Source: a virus. From it: a DNA stretch of 60,547 bases. Numbering within the stretch: the stretch's first letter is position 1; each line of letters starts with the position of its first letter. The translations under genes and the position numbers were made by a program. The DNA lies in IMG/VR virus record IMGVR_UViG_3300009080_000013, positions 1-60,547 of that record; one strand, 5' to 3'. Shown piece after piece: positions 28,065 through 36,550 of this stretch. Below the pieces are notes generated by a model. That model did not search any database, was not told the DNA's origin, and was given only the letters and a program-made list of their open reading frames with translations.

Positions 28065-29744
28065 ATGGATTTATCAATACAATATGAAAATGATTTAAGA
28101 TCTAAAGAAGGTTTAATGATCTTAGAAGCTTTAAAAAACAAAATGCATGTTTTAGAAGAAGCTTTAGATTTCGATAATCTAATACCTGATATACGATCTT
28201 TAACCGAAAAAGAATTTTTTCAAAGCCCTCTACTTAGAAGAGAAGTGGCAGTTATAAATGAACAGGCCGAAGCCGCTATTGCTTCCGATGCTTCGGCAAT
28301 CGATAGTGTAGTAGATGGAGCAGGTATCCTACCGGCCCCGGATGGAGGTATATTAGGCATGTTGAAAAGTCTATTAAGTTCATTAACAGAAGGAGGTTCG
28401 CCTATTGGAATACTTCAGTTGGTTTTAGATTTCATAGGTATTGTTGGAGATGCTTTTTTAGTAGTAGGTATTCCTCTTGGGATGGCTGCCGATTTAATAA
28501 ACGGTATCATATACATGTTCAGAGGAAAGTACATATTAGGTTTGATATCTTTGATTGCAATGATTCCTTTTGGAGGAGACGTTGCAAAAGGCTTTAAAGG
28601 TGTGGCTCATAATTTTTCAAAACCATTTTCAAAAATAGCAACAAAAGGAGCTGGTAAAACAATAGCAAAAGAGTCAGCTGAGGTTTTAATGAAACAGGAA
28701 GGAAAAACATTCAGTAAAAGTAAAAGGTTTCTAGAATTTATCAAGAAATCAGCTGCCAAAATAGCAGCTTCTATAACTGGTGTAATTTCTTTTCTATTGA
28801 AAGACGTTGTAGGTAAAGCAGTTGGTTGGGTTCCTTTTATCGGAAAACCTTTACGAAAGTTTTTGACTAAAATAGCTGACATGGCAAAAAACGTAGCTGA
28901 CAACTTATTAGTATTCGCTAAAGAAGTAGATAAACCTATAGCTCAAGCTATTTCTAAAAAGGCAGCTAAGAATTTTAAGTTAATGGAAGAAACTTTACAA
29001 GCAGGTGGAAAAGTTGTTAAAAAAGGAGATAAGTTAATAATTAAAAAAGGAGGAAAGGTAATTAAAGAAATACCAATAGCAGATTTATCTACGTTTTCTA
29101 ATATATCTGCAAAATTTCCAAATGGGCCAATGAAGTCCGTTCTAAAAAATTCAGATGATTTAGCTACGTACTACACGTTTATATCTAAAAGAGGAGGGCA
29201 GGCTAGAAAATTCCTAAAGAAGAATTCTGGTGTTGTTATAATGAGAGGGCTTGTTCTCGGTAAATTCAGTTCTTTCATAGCTAAACAAATAATTAAATTA
29301 CTAGGATCTTCAGCTGATGCTCTCTCGGATTTCGAAAAAGAAGGCATAGAAGATCTCATATCTACTCAAGAACTAAATGACAGAATGGAAGAACATTCGT
29401 CTAATGAAAGGAAAAGAAAAGGTTCAGTTATAGACGTACCTTATATAGATCAACAGTTAAAGGATAGGCCTGAAACTGAATTAAAAGAAGACGAGTTAGT
29501 GTACGATTTACAAAGACATTTAAATTACAACGCTGAACGAATGGGTCTTCCTAGTTTTCCTGCATATGTATATGCTAGAGCTAAAGAAGAAAATGAAAGG
29601 GAAATTCAAGAATTATACACTAATCATCAAATATCAGATGAAAAGTATAATGAAATAATGGGAATACAAGGATCAGGTTCTTCTGCTTTAGAAAGCATTT
29701 CTTATTCAAATAAACTAAAGTACATTAAGCCTTTTCATACATAA
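28065..29744 (+). CDS. Membrane-active protein with pre-toxin-like region
   Basis: 559 residues. After ~100 residues of helical N-terminus comes a hydrophobic pair (LQLVLDFIGIVGDAFLVVGI and LGLISLIAMIPFGGDVAKGF). Its IxGxGD...P.GGD..K layout resembles pre-toxin TG regions in front of polymorphic toxin domains. Then come several Lys-rich amphipathic helices and further hydrophobic helices. A Lys-Gly stretch (KKGDKLIIKKGGKVIKEIPI) and a helical C-terminus end it. No enzyme motif is visible. It could be an ejection or pore-forming protein carried in the virion. It ends seven bases from a convergent gene. Confidence 0.5.
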   Translation: MDLSIQYENDLRSKEGLMILEALKNKMHVLEEALDFDNLIPDIRSLTEKEFFQSPLLRREVAVINEQAEAAIASDASAIDSVVDGAGILPAPDGGILGMLKSLLSSLTEGGSPIGILQLVLDFIGIVGDAFLVVGIPLGMAADLINGIIYMFRGKYILGLISLIAMIPFGGDVAKGFKGVAHNFSKPFSKIATKGAGKTIAKESAEVLMKQEGKTFSKSKRFLEFIKKSAAKIAASITGVISFLLKDVVGKAVGWVPFIGKPLRKFLTKIADMAKNVADNLLVFAKEVDKPIAQAISKKAAKNFKLMEETLQAGGKVVKKGDKLIIKKGGKVIKEIPIADLSTFSNISAKFPNGPMKSVLKNSDDLATYYTFISKRGGQARKFLKKNSGVVIMRGLVLGKFSSFIAKQIIKLLGSSADALSDFEKEGIEDLISTQELNDRMEEHSSNERKRKGSVIDVPYIDQQLKDRPETELKEDELVYDLQRHLNYNAERMGLPSFPAYVYARAKEENEREIQELYTNHQISDEKYNEIMGIQGSGSSALESISYSNKLKYIKPFHT

Positions 29745-29750
29745 GCTTTA

Positions 29751-31727
29751 CTAAGCCATTTCTGAATAGACAGTGTTTGCGAAATTTGCTCTTTTATCCA
29801 AGGCTCTTTCAGATTGATCAGCAGGTCTTTCATATTTAGTTAAAAAATAATTAGTTGCGTTTCTAACATCAGATTGCGATTTTAGCGTAGAGAATTTACT
29901 GCTGTTTTTAGATATCCAATGTTTCAAATATTCATAATTTAATTCATCTGTCATCGGTTGGGTATTTAGATCTACTCCTTTTTTCTTAGCAAACGCTATT
30001 AAGTCAGTCTTTAAACTAGGATGAGTATATTGAGCCCATCCGTAACCTCCATTATTTGCTTGAGGAAGAGTTCCTCTTTTTACGCCGGATCCTTGTATTC
30101 TATCCGGTATTAGTCCGCTTTCTGCCCATAAATTTCCAACCACACCTGCTGCAACTTCTTTAGTAACATTTAAGTCTTTTACTAAAGCATTGGCTATAGC
30201 CGCTCCTTTAATTGTTTTTTCTCTATCGTTCATTGGAATAGACTTAACGCTCGATAATGTAGAATTTACATTAGCAGTTAGTGTATTTGCTTCAGGACTA
30301 GGTGTCTGCGTTTTATTAGGTGCCGCATCTTTAAATGCGATTTGTAATTCTTTAAAATCCTTAGGCTCCATTTTAATAATATCAGCTGTTCCTAAAGCCT
30401 CTATTGCGCTTGAATTAAAGGCTTTTAGATAAAAAACGTTTAATTCTTTGTTATAAATTATATCAACTTCAGGTTTAGAACTAACTATGTTCTTGATATC
30501 AGCCGTGTTAGATGGTCCAGTCCCATCTATTGGACTGGTTTTTACTCTACCATCTCTGTAATAATCGGCTAATTTTGTATCATTTGCTCTTTTAGCATCT
30601 CGTATTCTCTTAAATATGTTCCTTTCAAGAATCAAATCAGAAAATTTACTAGCCGTTCCTGTATTCTCTATAATAGCTCGTTTTATTACGAGGTCTGGAT
30701 CCTTTGAAACATTGGTAGCATCAACTGTTATTATTTTATTTGGAAATAAACCCGGCATTATCACTTTGATAGGTTTATTAACCATTTTTTGCACTGGGCT
30801 TGTATAATTATCTAATCCTATGTCAATTTGTCTATTTCCACCTGATGTTAACTTATCTTTAAATTTACTATCCTTAGTCATTAAAGTGTATAAATCTTTG
30901 TCTATGATAGAATCAGCTTTCATGTTATTTTTTAATTTCCAATCATTAACTGCATCAGTTGTTTTAGTACCTATCTCACCATCGACTCCATCCTTATTAG
31001 GTCCAAAGGTGCCTAAATCGTAGTTTAATTTTATTAAGACTAATTGTATCTTTTTAATATCGTTTTTAGAAAGACCTCCGATGTATTCTTCACTAGAATA
31101 ATCAGTAGGAGCATCTGCAACAACAGTAGATATTGTCTTTTCAAATTTTTCACTTCTATGTCCTTTAAAATAATCTATGAAACCTATTAAACTTCCCTGT
31201 GAAAGTTTTCTGGTATTTCTACCTACACGATGACCTTCTCCTGAAAGTTTATCGTTTGTATTTCCTTCTATTGTGGTAAAAGTTTTATTTTTTGAGTCCA
31301 CCGCGGTTACTATACCAGTATGACCTCCGCCATCTCTGCTTTGAATAAAAACCTGTCCAGGTTTTACTAAACCAGGGTTATTTCTAGCCTTAGCAATGGG
31401 TATTTTTAAAGAAGAATCTGCCTTATTCCAGTGTTTCATTACACCGGCTGTTTTAATAACTGGATTTTTTAATCCTAGTTTTTTACAAAAATCATCAAAC
31501 ATTGCGTAAACAAAAGCAGCACACCATGGATAACCATTCTTTCCTTTTTTTCTATTGTTCAATCCTACTAAATCAAAATATCTGTCTATTTCAGGGCTTC
31601 TATTTGATCCGGCCGGTATTTCTCTTACATTTACATTTTGTGCGAGAGTATCTGCATACGGAACAGCCATTTGATCTGGTTTTCCTTCAATTGAGTCTTC
31701 GTTTAATATGTCCTTAAAAGATTTCAT
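29751..31727 (-). CDS. Peptidoglycan hydrolase: CHAP/NlpC-like, peptidoglycan-binding and tail-lysozyme domains
   Basis: 658 residues from the ATG at 31727; an upstream ATG at 31781 would overlap the previous gene. The N-terminus MKSFKDILNE|D resembles a T4 capsid-targeting leader with a gp21-like site. Domain 1 (~60-190) is CHAP/NlpC-like, with catalytic Cys in YPWCAAFVYAMF and His in GGGHTGIVTA. Domain 2 (~215-270) is PG-binding type 1 (IQLVLIKLNYDLGTFG ... DGVDGEIGTKTTDAVNDWK). The C-terminal ~130 residues look like a phage tail lysozyme (GVVGNLWAESGLIPDRI, GGYGWAQYT). It would cut cell wall during entry or lysis. Last gene of an eight-gene minus-strand operon. Confidence 0.8.
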   Translation of the reverse strand: MKSFKDILNEDSIEGKPDQMAVPYADTLAQNVNVREIPAGSNRSPEIDRYFDLVGLNNRKKGKNGYPWCAAFVYAMFDDFCKKLGLKNPVIKTAGVMKHWNKADSSLKIPIAKARNNPGLVKPGQVFIQSRDGGGHTGIVTAVDSKNKTFTTIEGNTNDKLSGEGHRVGRNTRKLSQGSLIGFIDYFKGHRSEKFEKTISTVVADAPTDYSSEEYIGGLSKNDIKKIQLVLIKLNYDLGTFGPNKDGVDGEIGTKTTDAVNDWKLKNNMKADSIIDKDLYTLMTKDSKFKDKLTSGGNRQIDIGLDNYTSPVQKMVNKPIKVIMPGLFPNKIITVDATNVSKDPDLVIKRAIIENTGTASKFSDLILERNIFKRIRDAKRANDTKLADYYRDGRVKTSPIDGTGPSNTADIKNIVSSKPEVDIIYNKELNVFYLKAFNSSAIEALGTADIIKMEPKDFKELQIAFKDAAPNKTQTPSPEANTLTANVNSTLSSVKSIPMNDREKTIKGAAIANALVKDLNVTKEVAAGVVGNLWAESGLIPDRIQGSGVKRGTLPQANNGGYGWAQYTHPSLKTDLIAFAKKKGVDLNTQPMTDELNYEYLKHWISKNSSKFSTLKSQSDVRNATNYFLTKYERPADQSERALDKRANFANTVYSEMA

Positions 31728-31741
31728 AATATTATAGTTAT

Positions 31742-32242
31742 TTATTTGTTCAGGTGACGATCTAAAACTATTAACTGCCACTTACTTATTTTTGGATAGG
31801 CCTCATCTGCACTTAAGAAACCTGCCCAATCTATTTCTTCTTTTTGTAAGTTATCATTTGATATTCTTAAACTCGTCATTCCTATTTCAGACAGACTTGT
31901 TACTTCATGTAAAAAATAAATAAGTTGCTTTTCTATATCTCCTTTTTTATTATAGGTGTTACATACATATGGCTCAGATCTAGATAGAATAGAAGGATTC
32001 AGTGATATTCCAGTTTCCTCTTTCAATTCTCTAATTGCTCCTGTTAAAACATCTTCTCCAGTTTCTACTTTTCCTTTAGGTATGCCTAACGTTCTTTTTT
32101 GCCAGCTCGCGTTTGTTGGGTGAACTAATAATATTTTATTTTCATATATTATACACACGCCCGCTACCTTTTTTTCTAATGAATCAATGACATCTTTCCA
32201 TTCTTCGTTCAATATAGATTTTAAATTTTTGAAGGTTTTCAC
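31742..32242 (-). CDS. Nudix hydrolase with capsid-targeting-like leader
   Basis: 166 residues; GTG start at 32242 overlapping the previous stop (GTGA). A perfect Nudix box (GX5EX7REUXEEXGU) runs from GKVETGEDV to EETGI, with all metal-binding Glu present, so it should hydrolyse a nucleoside diphosphate linked to another group. Upstream GVCIIYENKILLV is the usual first strand. The N-terminus MKTFKNLKSILNE|E is like the leaders of its neighbours and precedes the Nudix fold, suggesting packaging and processing in the capsid. Substrate cannot be predicted; dNTP, NADH or RNA-cap type activities are all possible. Confidence 0.85.
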   Translation of the reverse strand: MKTFKNLKSILNEEWKDVIDSLEKKVAGVCIIYENKILLVHPTNASWQKRTLGIPKGKVETGEDVLTGAIRELKEETGISLNPSILSRSEPYVCNTYNKKGDIEKQLIYFLHEVTSLSEIGMTSLRISNDNLQKEEIDWAGFLSADEAYPKISKWQLIVLDRHLNK

Positions 32243-33009
32243 TTTTTAGATTTACTTTTTTTAACGTTTGCCCATGGTTTACTAGGTGTTGCTTTATTTA
32301 CTCTAGCCATTGCCCATCCATGTGCAGTCATGCCTGGTCTTGACCCAGAACTGTAAAATGCTCCAAGGCCCTTAATGTACTCTGCTCTTAAACTACCAAA
32401 GGTATATCCTTTTTTATTTGCGACTTTTCTTATTTTTGCTTCAGTTGCTTTACTTAAAGTCTTTTTCTTTTTCTTTGCTTTTTTAGCTTCATTAATAGGT
32501 TCAGTGTCTTTATTTCTTATACAAAGTTCTCCTAATACTTCTATTTTACCTACTATTTCTTGAAATTTCTTTTGGGTAATGTTCATATCTTTAGAAGTAG
32601 CTTCTATTAGTTCGTTCAATAATTCATCATATTCATCTTTAAAATCTGACATATCAAATTTTCCACTAGCTGCTTTTTTATAATATGGAAGTTTAACTTT
32701 AAAATGATCATATGAAAGCATTGAAAGGCCTCCTTTTTCTTTAGAGCTATCCACTGTGCTTTTTGCTCCGTCTCCTCTTTTTTCAGCGAATTCTTTTAAA
32801 TCCACCTTAGGGTCTATTGTTTCATTTGTTCTCTCTTCAGCTTCCATCTCATCTCTAAGTTTATAAGCTTTTTTCTTATCGGCTTCAGATCCCTTTAATA
32901 GTTTCTTAGCTTTATTTAATTTAGCATCCCTGGAGCTTCCTTTAGGGGCCTTGTATTCAGTTGGGTGTGCTTCTTTTAAGTACTCATTATAATCTTTAAT
33001 TCGTTCCAT
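32239..33009 (-). CDS. DUF5824-like protein with internal processing-like site
   Basis: 256 residues, Lys/Glu-rich. N-terminus MERIKDYNEYLKE|A is leader-like. Residues ~170-256 form a basic domain with YIKGLGAFYSSGSRPGMTAH and GWAMARVNKA, the hallmark (SGSRPG...WAMARV) of DUF5824, a family found in large phages with unknown function. Just before it stands EPINE|AKKAKKKKK, which repeats the leader-type cleavage signal inside the protein, so the domain may be released by the head protease. Overlaps the Nudix gene by four bases. Confidence 0.65.
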   Translation of the reverse strand: MERIKDYNEYLKEAHPTEYKAPKGSSRDAKLNKAKKLLKGSEADKKKAYKLRDEMEAEERTNETIDPKVDLKEFAEKRGDGAKSTVDSSKEKGGLSMLSYDHFKVKLPYYKKAASGKFDMSDFKDEYDELLNELIEATSKDMNITQKKFQEIVGKIEVLGELCIRNKDTEPINEAKKAKKKKKTLSKATEAKIRKVANKKGYTFGSLRAEYIKGLGAFYSSGSRPGMTAHGWAMARVNKATPSKPWANVKKSKSKK

Positions 33010-33013
33010 ATCT

Positions 33014-33574
33014 TTAATCTTTATCTTTTTTTAATAAAATCAAGACTTTATCTCTAACTTTTTCCATCTTTTTAGCATATGCTGGATCTGACTTTTTATT
33101 AAAGTTTATTTGTTGATTAAGACTTCCGGTTATTTTTCTCATGTCACCTTTTCTTGTTTTAATCAACCATTCAGCTAATGCTTTTATTCCTAGTTTTTTA
33201 AATTTTCCATTGGCATCCGGAGCATCAGAATGATGAAATTCTAGTTTTTTTTTCTCATTTACTTTTATAAAATCGTTAAAGCCAACTACTACACTTTCAG
33301 ATGCCATAAAATCAAAATCTAAATTTTTTGAAATACTATCAGTTTGCATATCATTATTTGGTACAGGAACCTCCTTTGTTGTATTCATAATAAAATCAAA
33401 TACTTGATCCATATTTTCTTTAGCTACCGATACATGATCATCTGCCCAATCATGGCCTTGTTGTAATATATCATCTAACATATCAGGATCCATTTGATAA
33501 AGCAAAGTTGCTTGTCTCATTATTTGTTGCAAATTCTTAAAAAACATATAGTTTTTTTGTTTATGATGTCCCAT
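33014..33574 (-). CDS. Hypothetical two-part protein with internal leader-like peptide
   Basis: 186 residues; an alternative ATG at 33547 would avoid overlap with the preceding gene. The first ~75 residues are a helical unit (QIMRQATLLYQMDPDMLDDI, HDWADDHVSVAKENMDQV) of a type seen in other large phages. Then VVGFNDFIKVNE|KKK, a leader-like peptide with a cleavage-type ending, introduces a basic C-terminal domain (FHHSDAPDANGKFKKLGIKA, WLIKTRKGDMRKITGSLNQQ). It looks like a fusion of a cytosolic gene with a packaged-protein gene. Function unknown. Confidence 0.6.
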   Translation of the reverse strand: MGHHKQKNYMFFKNLQQIMRQATLLYQMDPDMLDDILQQGHDWADDHVSVAKENMDQVFDFIMNTTKEVPVPNNDMQTDSISKNLDFDFMASESVVVGFNDFIKVNEKKKLEFHHSDAPDANGKFKKLGIKALAEWLIKTRKGDMRKITGSLNQQINFNKKSDPAYAKKMEKVRDKVLILLKKDKD

Positions 33575-33851
33575 TATAATTCTTTTTTATTTTATATATC
33601 GCGATTCCTGTTCCTTTTATGACCCTATGCCACTTTCCATTTGGAATTTTGATAGTTTGCCCAGGATCTATATTCTTTGGTAATTCATTCTCTAATTGAA
33701 TTTGCCAATTGTTCTTGTTAAGGGATTCTATTTCCCTGTCTTCTAAATCCCTATGCCACATAAAATCCTCTGAATCGGTAGATTCTTTAAACGTTCTAAT
33801 GACTACGTCATTGTCGATTTCATGCTCAATATATGGGTCAGTGTTTACCAA
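33561..33851 (-). CDS. Cupin-like small protein
   Basis: 96 residues from a TTG at 33851 that overlaps the preceding stop (TTGGTAA). An earlier TTG at 33878 is possible; there is no ATG upstream before the in-frame stop at 33894-33896. The core FMWHRDLEDREIES, NNWQIQLENELP and IKIPNGKWHRVIKGTGIAIY has the paired His positions and Pro-x-Gly-x-x-His turn of a small cupin barrel, possibly metal-binding. It overlaps the next gene by 14 bases. Function unknown. Confidence 0.5.
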   Translation of the reverse strand: MVNTDPYIEHEIDNDVVIRTFKESTDSEDFMWHRDLEDREIESLNKNNWQIQLENELPKNIDPGQTIKIPNGKWHRVIKGTGIAIYKIKKNYNGTS

Positions 33852-34426
33852 TATCCTGGATACGTTTTTCCTCCCCAAAGATGAGCATATTTGTTAATTC
33901 TACAGGACCAATATCCAGCTGTTGTTTTATCTTTCTTTAAGTGACATTTATGTCTTGCAGCAAAACTCTTTCTAGCTTTAGGGTTACTTACTTTCGCTTT
34001 TAAACCTGTGGTATCACCTATTTGTAACATCTTAACATTTCCAGTCTTAGGATTTTTAACATATACTTTGAACTTTTTGGATCCTCCTCTAGTAGGATAG
34101 TTAAGTTTAACTTCTCGTCCTTTATATTTTGCTTCATTTAAAATAAAATCTTCAAGTGGTAAGTCAAGTGGAACCACAACTCCTTCATAGATTCCTGTTC
34201 TACCTAGATCTGTTGTATCAAAAAGAAAAGCATCATCTCCGCTCAGTTGTAATTCTCCTGATTTATATAATGATCTAGCTTCATTAAGAAGTTCTATGTG
34301 AGAAACACTGCCTGGTCTAAATACTGTCTCTACTATAGATATTGAATTAGATATGTGATATTGTAGATTTTCAGATATCAAAGAGCTACCTATATATTGA
34401 CTAAATGATTTGATTCTATTTTTCAT
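33845..34426 (-). CDS. Phage protein with leader and conserved basic Cys/His C-terminal domain
   Basis: 193 residues. N-terminus MKNRIKSFSQYIGSSLISE|N is leader-like. The first half has a small alpha/beta region (FRPGSVSHIELLNEARSLYK, TDLGRTGIYEGVVVPLDLP). Then LEDFILNE|AKYKG repeats a cleavage-like site before a basic domain, KKFKVYVKNPKTGNVKMLQI, NPKARKSFAARHKC and TAGYWSCRINKYAHLWGG. I recognise this Cys/His-containing domain as widespread in T4-like marine phages, unnamed to my knowledge. Its start overlaps the bS21 gene by 11 bases. Confidence 0.6.
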   Translation of the reverse strand: MKNRIKSFSQYIGSSLISENLQYHISNSISIVETVFRPGSVSHIELLNEARSLYKSGELQLSGDDAFLFDTTDLGRTGIYEGVVVPLDLPLEDFILNEAKYKGREVKLNYPTRGGSKKFKVYVKNPKTGNVKMLQIGDTTGLKAKVSNPKARKSFAARHKCHLKKDKTTAGYWSCRINKYAHLWGGKTYPGYW

Positions 34427-34595
34427 AATTGTTTTTTCGTATAGCTTTATTTTTAATATTTCGTTTATATTCAGACTTTTTAGTATACGTCATCCTATCT
34501 CGTAGTTGTTTTAAAACTTGAGTATCTCTATTTTTCTTTTTATACTTCTTTAAAGCATATTCTATTTTTCCATCAATGACTTTAATTATCAGCAT
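34416..34595 (-). CDS. rpsU: Ribosomal protein bS21 homologue
   Basis: 59 residues, ATG at 34595 inside the end of the preceding gene, stop TAG at 34416-34418. The sequence MLIIKVIDGKIEYALKKYKK, then VLKQLRDRMTYTKKSEYKR and a basic tail aligns without gaps in the core to bacterial S21 (I.KV....E.ALRRFKR ... VL.E.RRR..Y.K...KRKRK). bS21 sits on the 30S platform near the 16S 3' end and influences start-site selection. Phage-encoded copies are known from environmental phages. In Bacteroidetes the anti-Shine-Dalgarno sequence is reported to be masked with bS21 taking part, so a phage version could bias translation. It is in the middle of an operon of putative packaged proteins. Confidence 0.8.
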   Translation of the reverse strand: MLIIKVIDGKIEYALKKYKKKNRDTQVLKQLRDRMTYTKKSEYKRNIKNKAIRKNNYEK

Positions 34596-35349
34596 CTATA
34601 TCTTTTATTTTATTTTTAAACCATGTAGGTATCTTATATCCATAGTGATGTTCATATACTTTTACATACAATTGATATGATTGTTTTTCATTAAAAGATT
34701 TACATTTCTTTATTTTATTTAAATAATATCTTCCATCAGTAGACTCGTATATACTAAGATAGTAGGCATTGAAACCGTGACTTTCAGATACTTTATTAGT
34801 TATGTTTTCAATAGCCTTTTTTAAATTACCTAAATTATTTTTTTCGTAAAGCTTATCGTTTATTTTTTCATAAACTGAAACAAGTTCATTATTGAACATC
34901 AACGCTTCATACTTAGTTTTAGGTATTATTTTTTCTTGAAATTTACTATAATCATTTTCCGACTTATTGAATTTGTATAATGAATTATATGTAGTGGATC
35001 TACTTTTACTAGAAGCTACTATAGGAAATTTTAATCTTTTTACATTATTTCTGTTGTTAACTGCTTTAGGTATAAAAGATTCTCCTATATGTTTCTTAAT
35101 GTAATTACTACCCTTTTTAAAATTAAATGAATTATATACATTAGAAACATTAGACTCGTTTAAATTAGATATTTTAAAATCATTACATATTAATACAGGC
35201 ATATCAGCTGCTTCCTGTACTGAATTTATTTTTATAAAAGGAGACGTATAATTAAAGTTTCCTTCTTTCAAAATGTGTATTTTATTGACAATATCTTTGT
35301 CGTTTCCATTTATATATTGTTCATATTCATTAAATGATCTAATATTCAT
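34582..35349 (-). CDS. Hypothetical protein with leader-like N-terminus
   Basis: 255 residues, Asn/Lys/Tyr-rich. First gene of the minus-strand operon 35349-29751. N-terminus MNIRSFNEYEQYING resembles the neighbouring leaders (aromatic pair, acidic positions) but has no clear L/I-x-E site in the first 20 residues; HILKE|G occurs at about residue 29. No family recognised. Its last 14 bases overlap the bS21 gene, so the two are translationally coupled. Confidence 0.55.
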   Translation of the reverse strand: MNIRSFNEYEQYINGNDKDIVNKIHILKEGNFNYTSPFIKINSVQEAADMPVLICNDFKISNLNESNVSNVYNSFNFKKGSNYIKKHIGESFIPKAVNNRNNVKRLKFPIVASSKSRSTTYNSLYKFNKSENDYSKFQEKIIPKTKYEALMFNNELVSVYEKINDKLYEKNNLGNLKKAIENITNKVSESHGFNAYYLSIYESTDGRYYLNKIKKCKSFNEKQSYQLYVKVYEHHYGYKIPTWFKNKIKDIDADN

Positions 35350-35415
35350 TTTACAAGTAAAGGCTATTTTTTTTATTTATTTGTCATATATATAAAATAA
35401 AATACATTTCACTAC

Positions 35416-35604
35416 ATGAAGACTATTAAAAGCTTTAGTGATTTTGACAAATCATCTAATCACGTAGACGAACAACTTTTTAAAAAGGCTCGTGAAAAAA
35501 GAAAAGAAAAAAAGGCTTTAAAGAAAGCCGGCTCTTCGTTAGGGCAAGGTAGCGATAAGATAACAGGAGTAAGAGGAAAGGAAGTATATAGAGATGCAAC
35601 TTGA
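35416..35604 (+). CDS. N-terminal part of a gene interrupted by in-frame TGA
   Basis: 62 codons from ATG to TGA at 35602-35604. The N-terminus MKTIKSFSDFDKSSNH is leader-like and the rest is strongly basic (KAREKRKEKKALKKAGSSLG). The same reading frame continues past the TGA, with no further stop, through 35605-36525. The TGA therefore splits one long gene of about 368 sense codons. The codons around it are GCA ACT TGA GTA. It is either a nonsense mutation, a programmed readthrough site, or a sequence error. Confidence 0.6.
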   Translation: MKTIKSFSDFDKSSNHVDEQLFKKAREKRKEKKALKKAGSSLGQGSDKITGVRGKEVYRDAT

Positions 35605-36525
35605 GTAAAACATAAAGTAGTATGGAAAGCTCAAGATACCTCTAATTTTATAGTAAAACTAGTAAATGATTATAACTGGTTAGATAAAAACTCAAATTTA
35701 AATGCTGAAGGGCAAAATGCTCTAACTCAATTTTTAAATGGTGAAAATTCATTCGTAAATCAATATGGTAAATTAGACCAATTATTTTTTCAGAATAAAA
35801 TCATAGCCTACTCTGTTAGAATAGACAATGACAGAAAACAAAAAATACAGTTTACTATACTAAATAGGGCTGAGCTTTTGAAAAAACAGGATGCTATCGC
35901 AACAGACGGTACTGAATTAGTTTCAATAGATGGAGTAAATTACATAAATATAAAAGCTATAATGGCAATCGATAACCAACTAGCTATAAATCAGCAAGCT
36001 CTTTCAAATACAATTATTAAGGTTGAAGATGAAACTGAAGTAGTAGATGATGTAGTAGTAGATGATGATGTAGAAGTAGAAGAAATTGAAGATGAGATAG
36101 TGGATGATATACCTTTACCTGATGATTCTTTAATAGGTAAGAAATTTGAATATCAAAGTGGAGCAGACGGTCTTTTATATACGATTACAATTGACGAAGG
36201 AGAAAAAGGAGAATTAAAATTCTGGGCAGTAAGTAGAGATGGTTCCAATGAAGGTTGGATATCTTTAAAAGATGGAGAACCATTTTGGATTAATAAAAAC
36301 GGTTCAACTACTGCGATAACTAATGCTAAGGATAGGGAATTCTTTAAAAGAATATATACTGATACTGAATACCTTAAACAATTAATTGCTGCTTATGAAG
36401 CAAAATACCCTAATGGAGGAGATTGGACCGTAAAGGATATATTATTCTACACAGATGGTAATCAAATATATCAAGCTGAAAAACAAGATCCAGCAGATAG
36501 AACCTCAGTAGATGCGGGTTTATAA
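35605..36525 (+). CDS. C-terminal part of the TGA-interrupted gene
   Basis: Continuous frame of 306 codons after the TGA. There is no ATG in the first ~110 codons. The only common start near is a TTG at 35878, in the middle of apparently coding sequence (QFLNGENSFVNQYGKLDQLF, IAYSVRIDNDRKQKIQFTIL precede it). The rest contains an acidic linker (VVDDVVVDDDVEVEEIEDE), then a folded beta domain (KFEYQSGADGLLYTITIDEG, LKFWAVSRDGSNEGWISLKD) and a helical end. No family recognised. Most likely it is made as one protein with the 62-residue upstream part, so the translated start given by TTG is doubtful. Confidence 0.55.
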   Translation, partial: VKHKVVWKAQDTSNFIVKLVNDYNWLDKNSNLNAEGQNALTQFLNGENSFVNQYGKLDQLFFQNKIIAYSVRIDNDRKQKIQFTILNRAELLKKQDAIATDGTELVSIDGVNYINIKAIMAIDNQLAINQQALSNTIIKVEDETEVVDDVVVDDDVEVEEIEDEIVDDIPLPDDSLIGKKFEYQSGADGLLYTITIDEGEKGELKFWAVSRDGSNEGWISLKDGEPFWINKNGSTTAITNAKDREFFKRIYTDTEYLKQLIAAYEAKYPNGGDWTVKDILFYTDGNQIYQAEKQDPADRTSVDAGL

Positions 36526-36550
36526 TTTAAAAAAATAAAAGCTATTTAAA

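Noticed and set aside
35602-35604. Reassignment of TGA to a sense codon in this phage
   Set aside because: TGA ends several clear genes (sigma factor at 12758, gp26-like gene at 18758, DUF192 gene at 39631, receiver gene at 46966), so a genome-wide code change is not supported.
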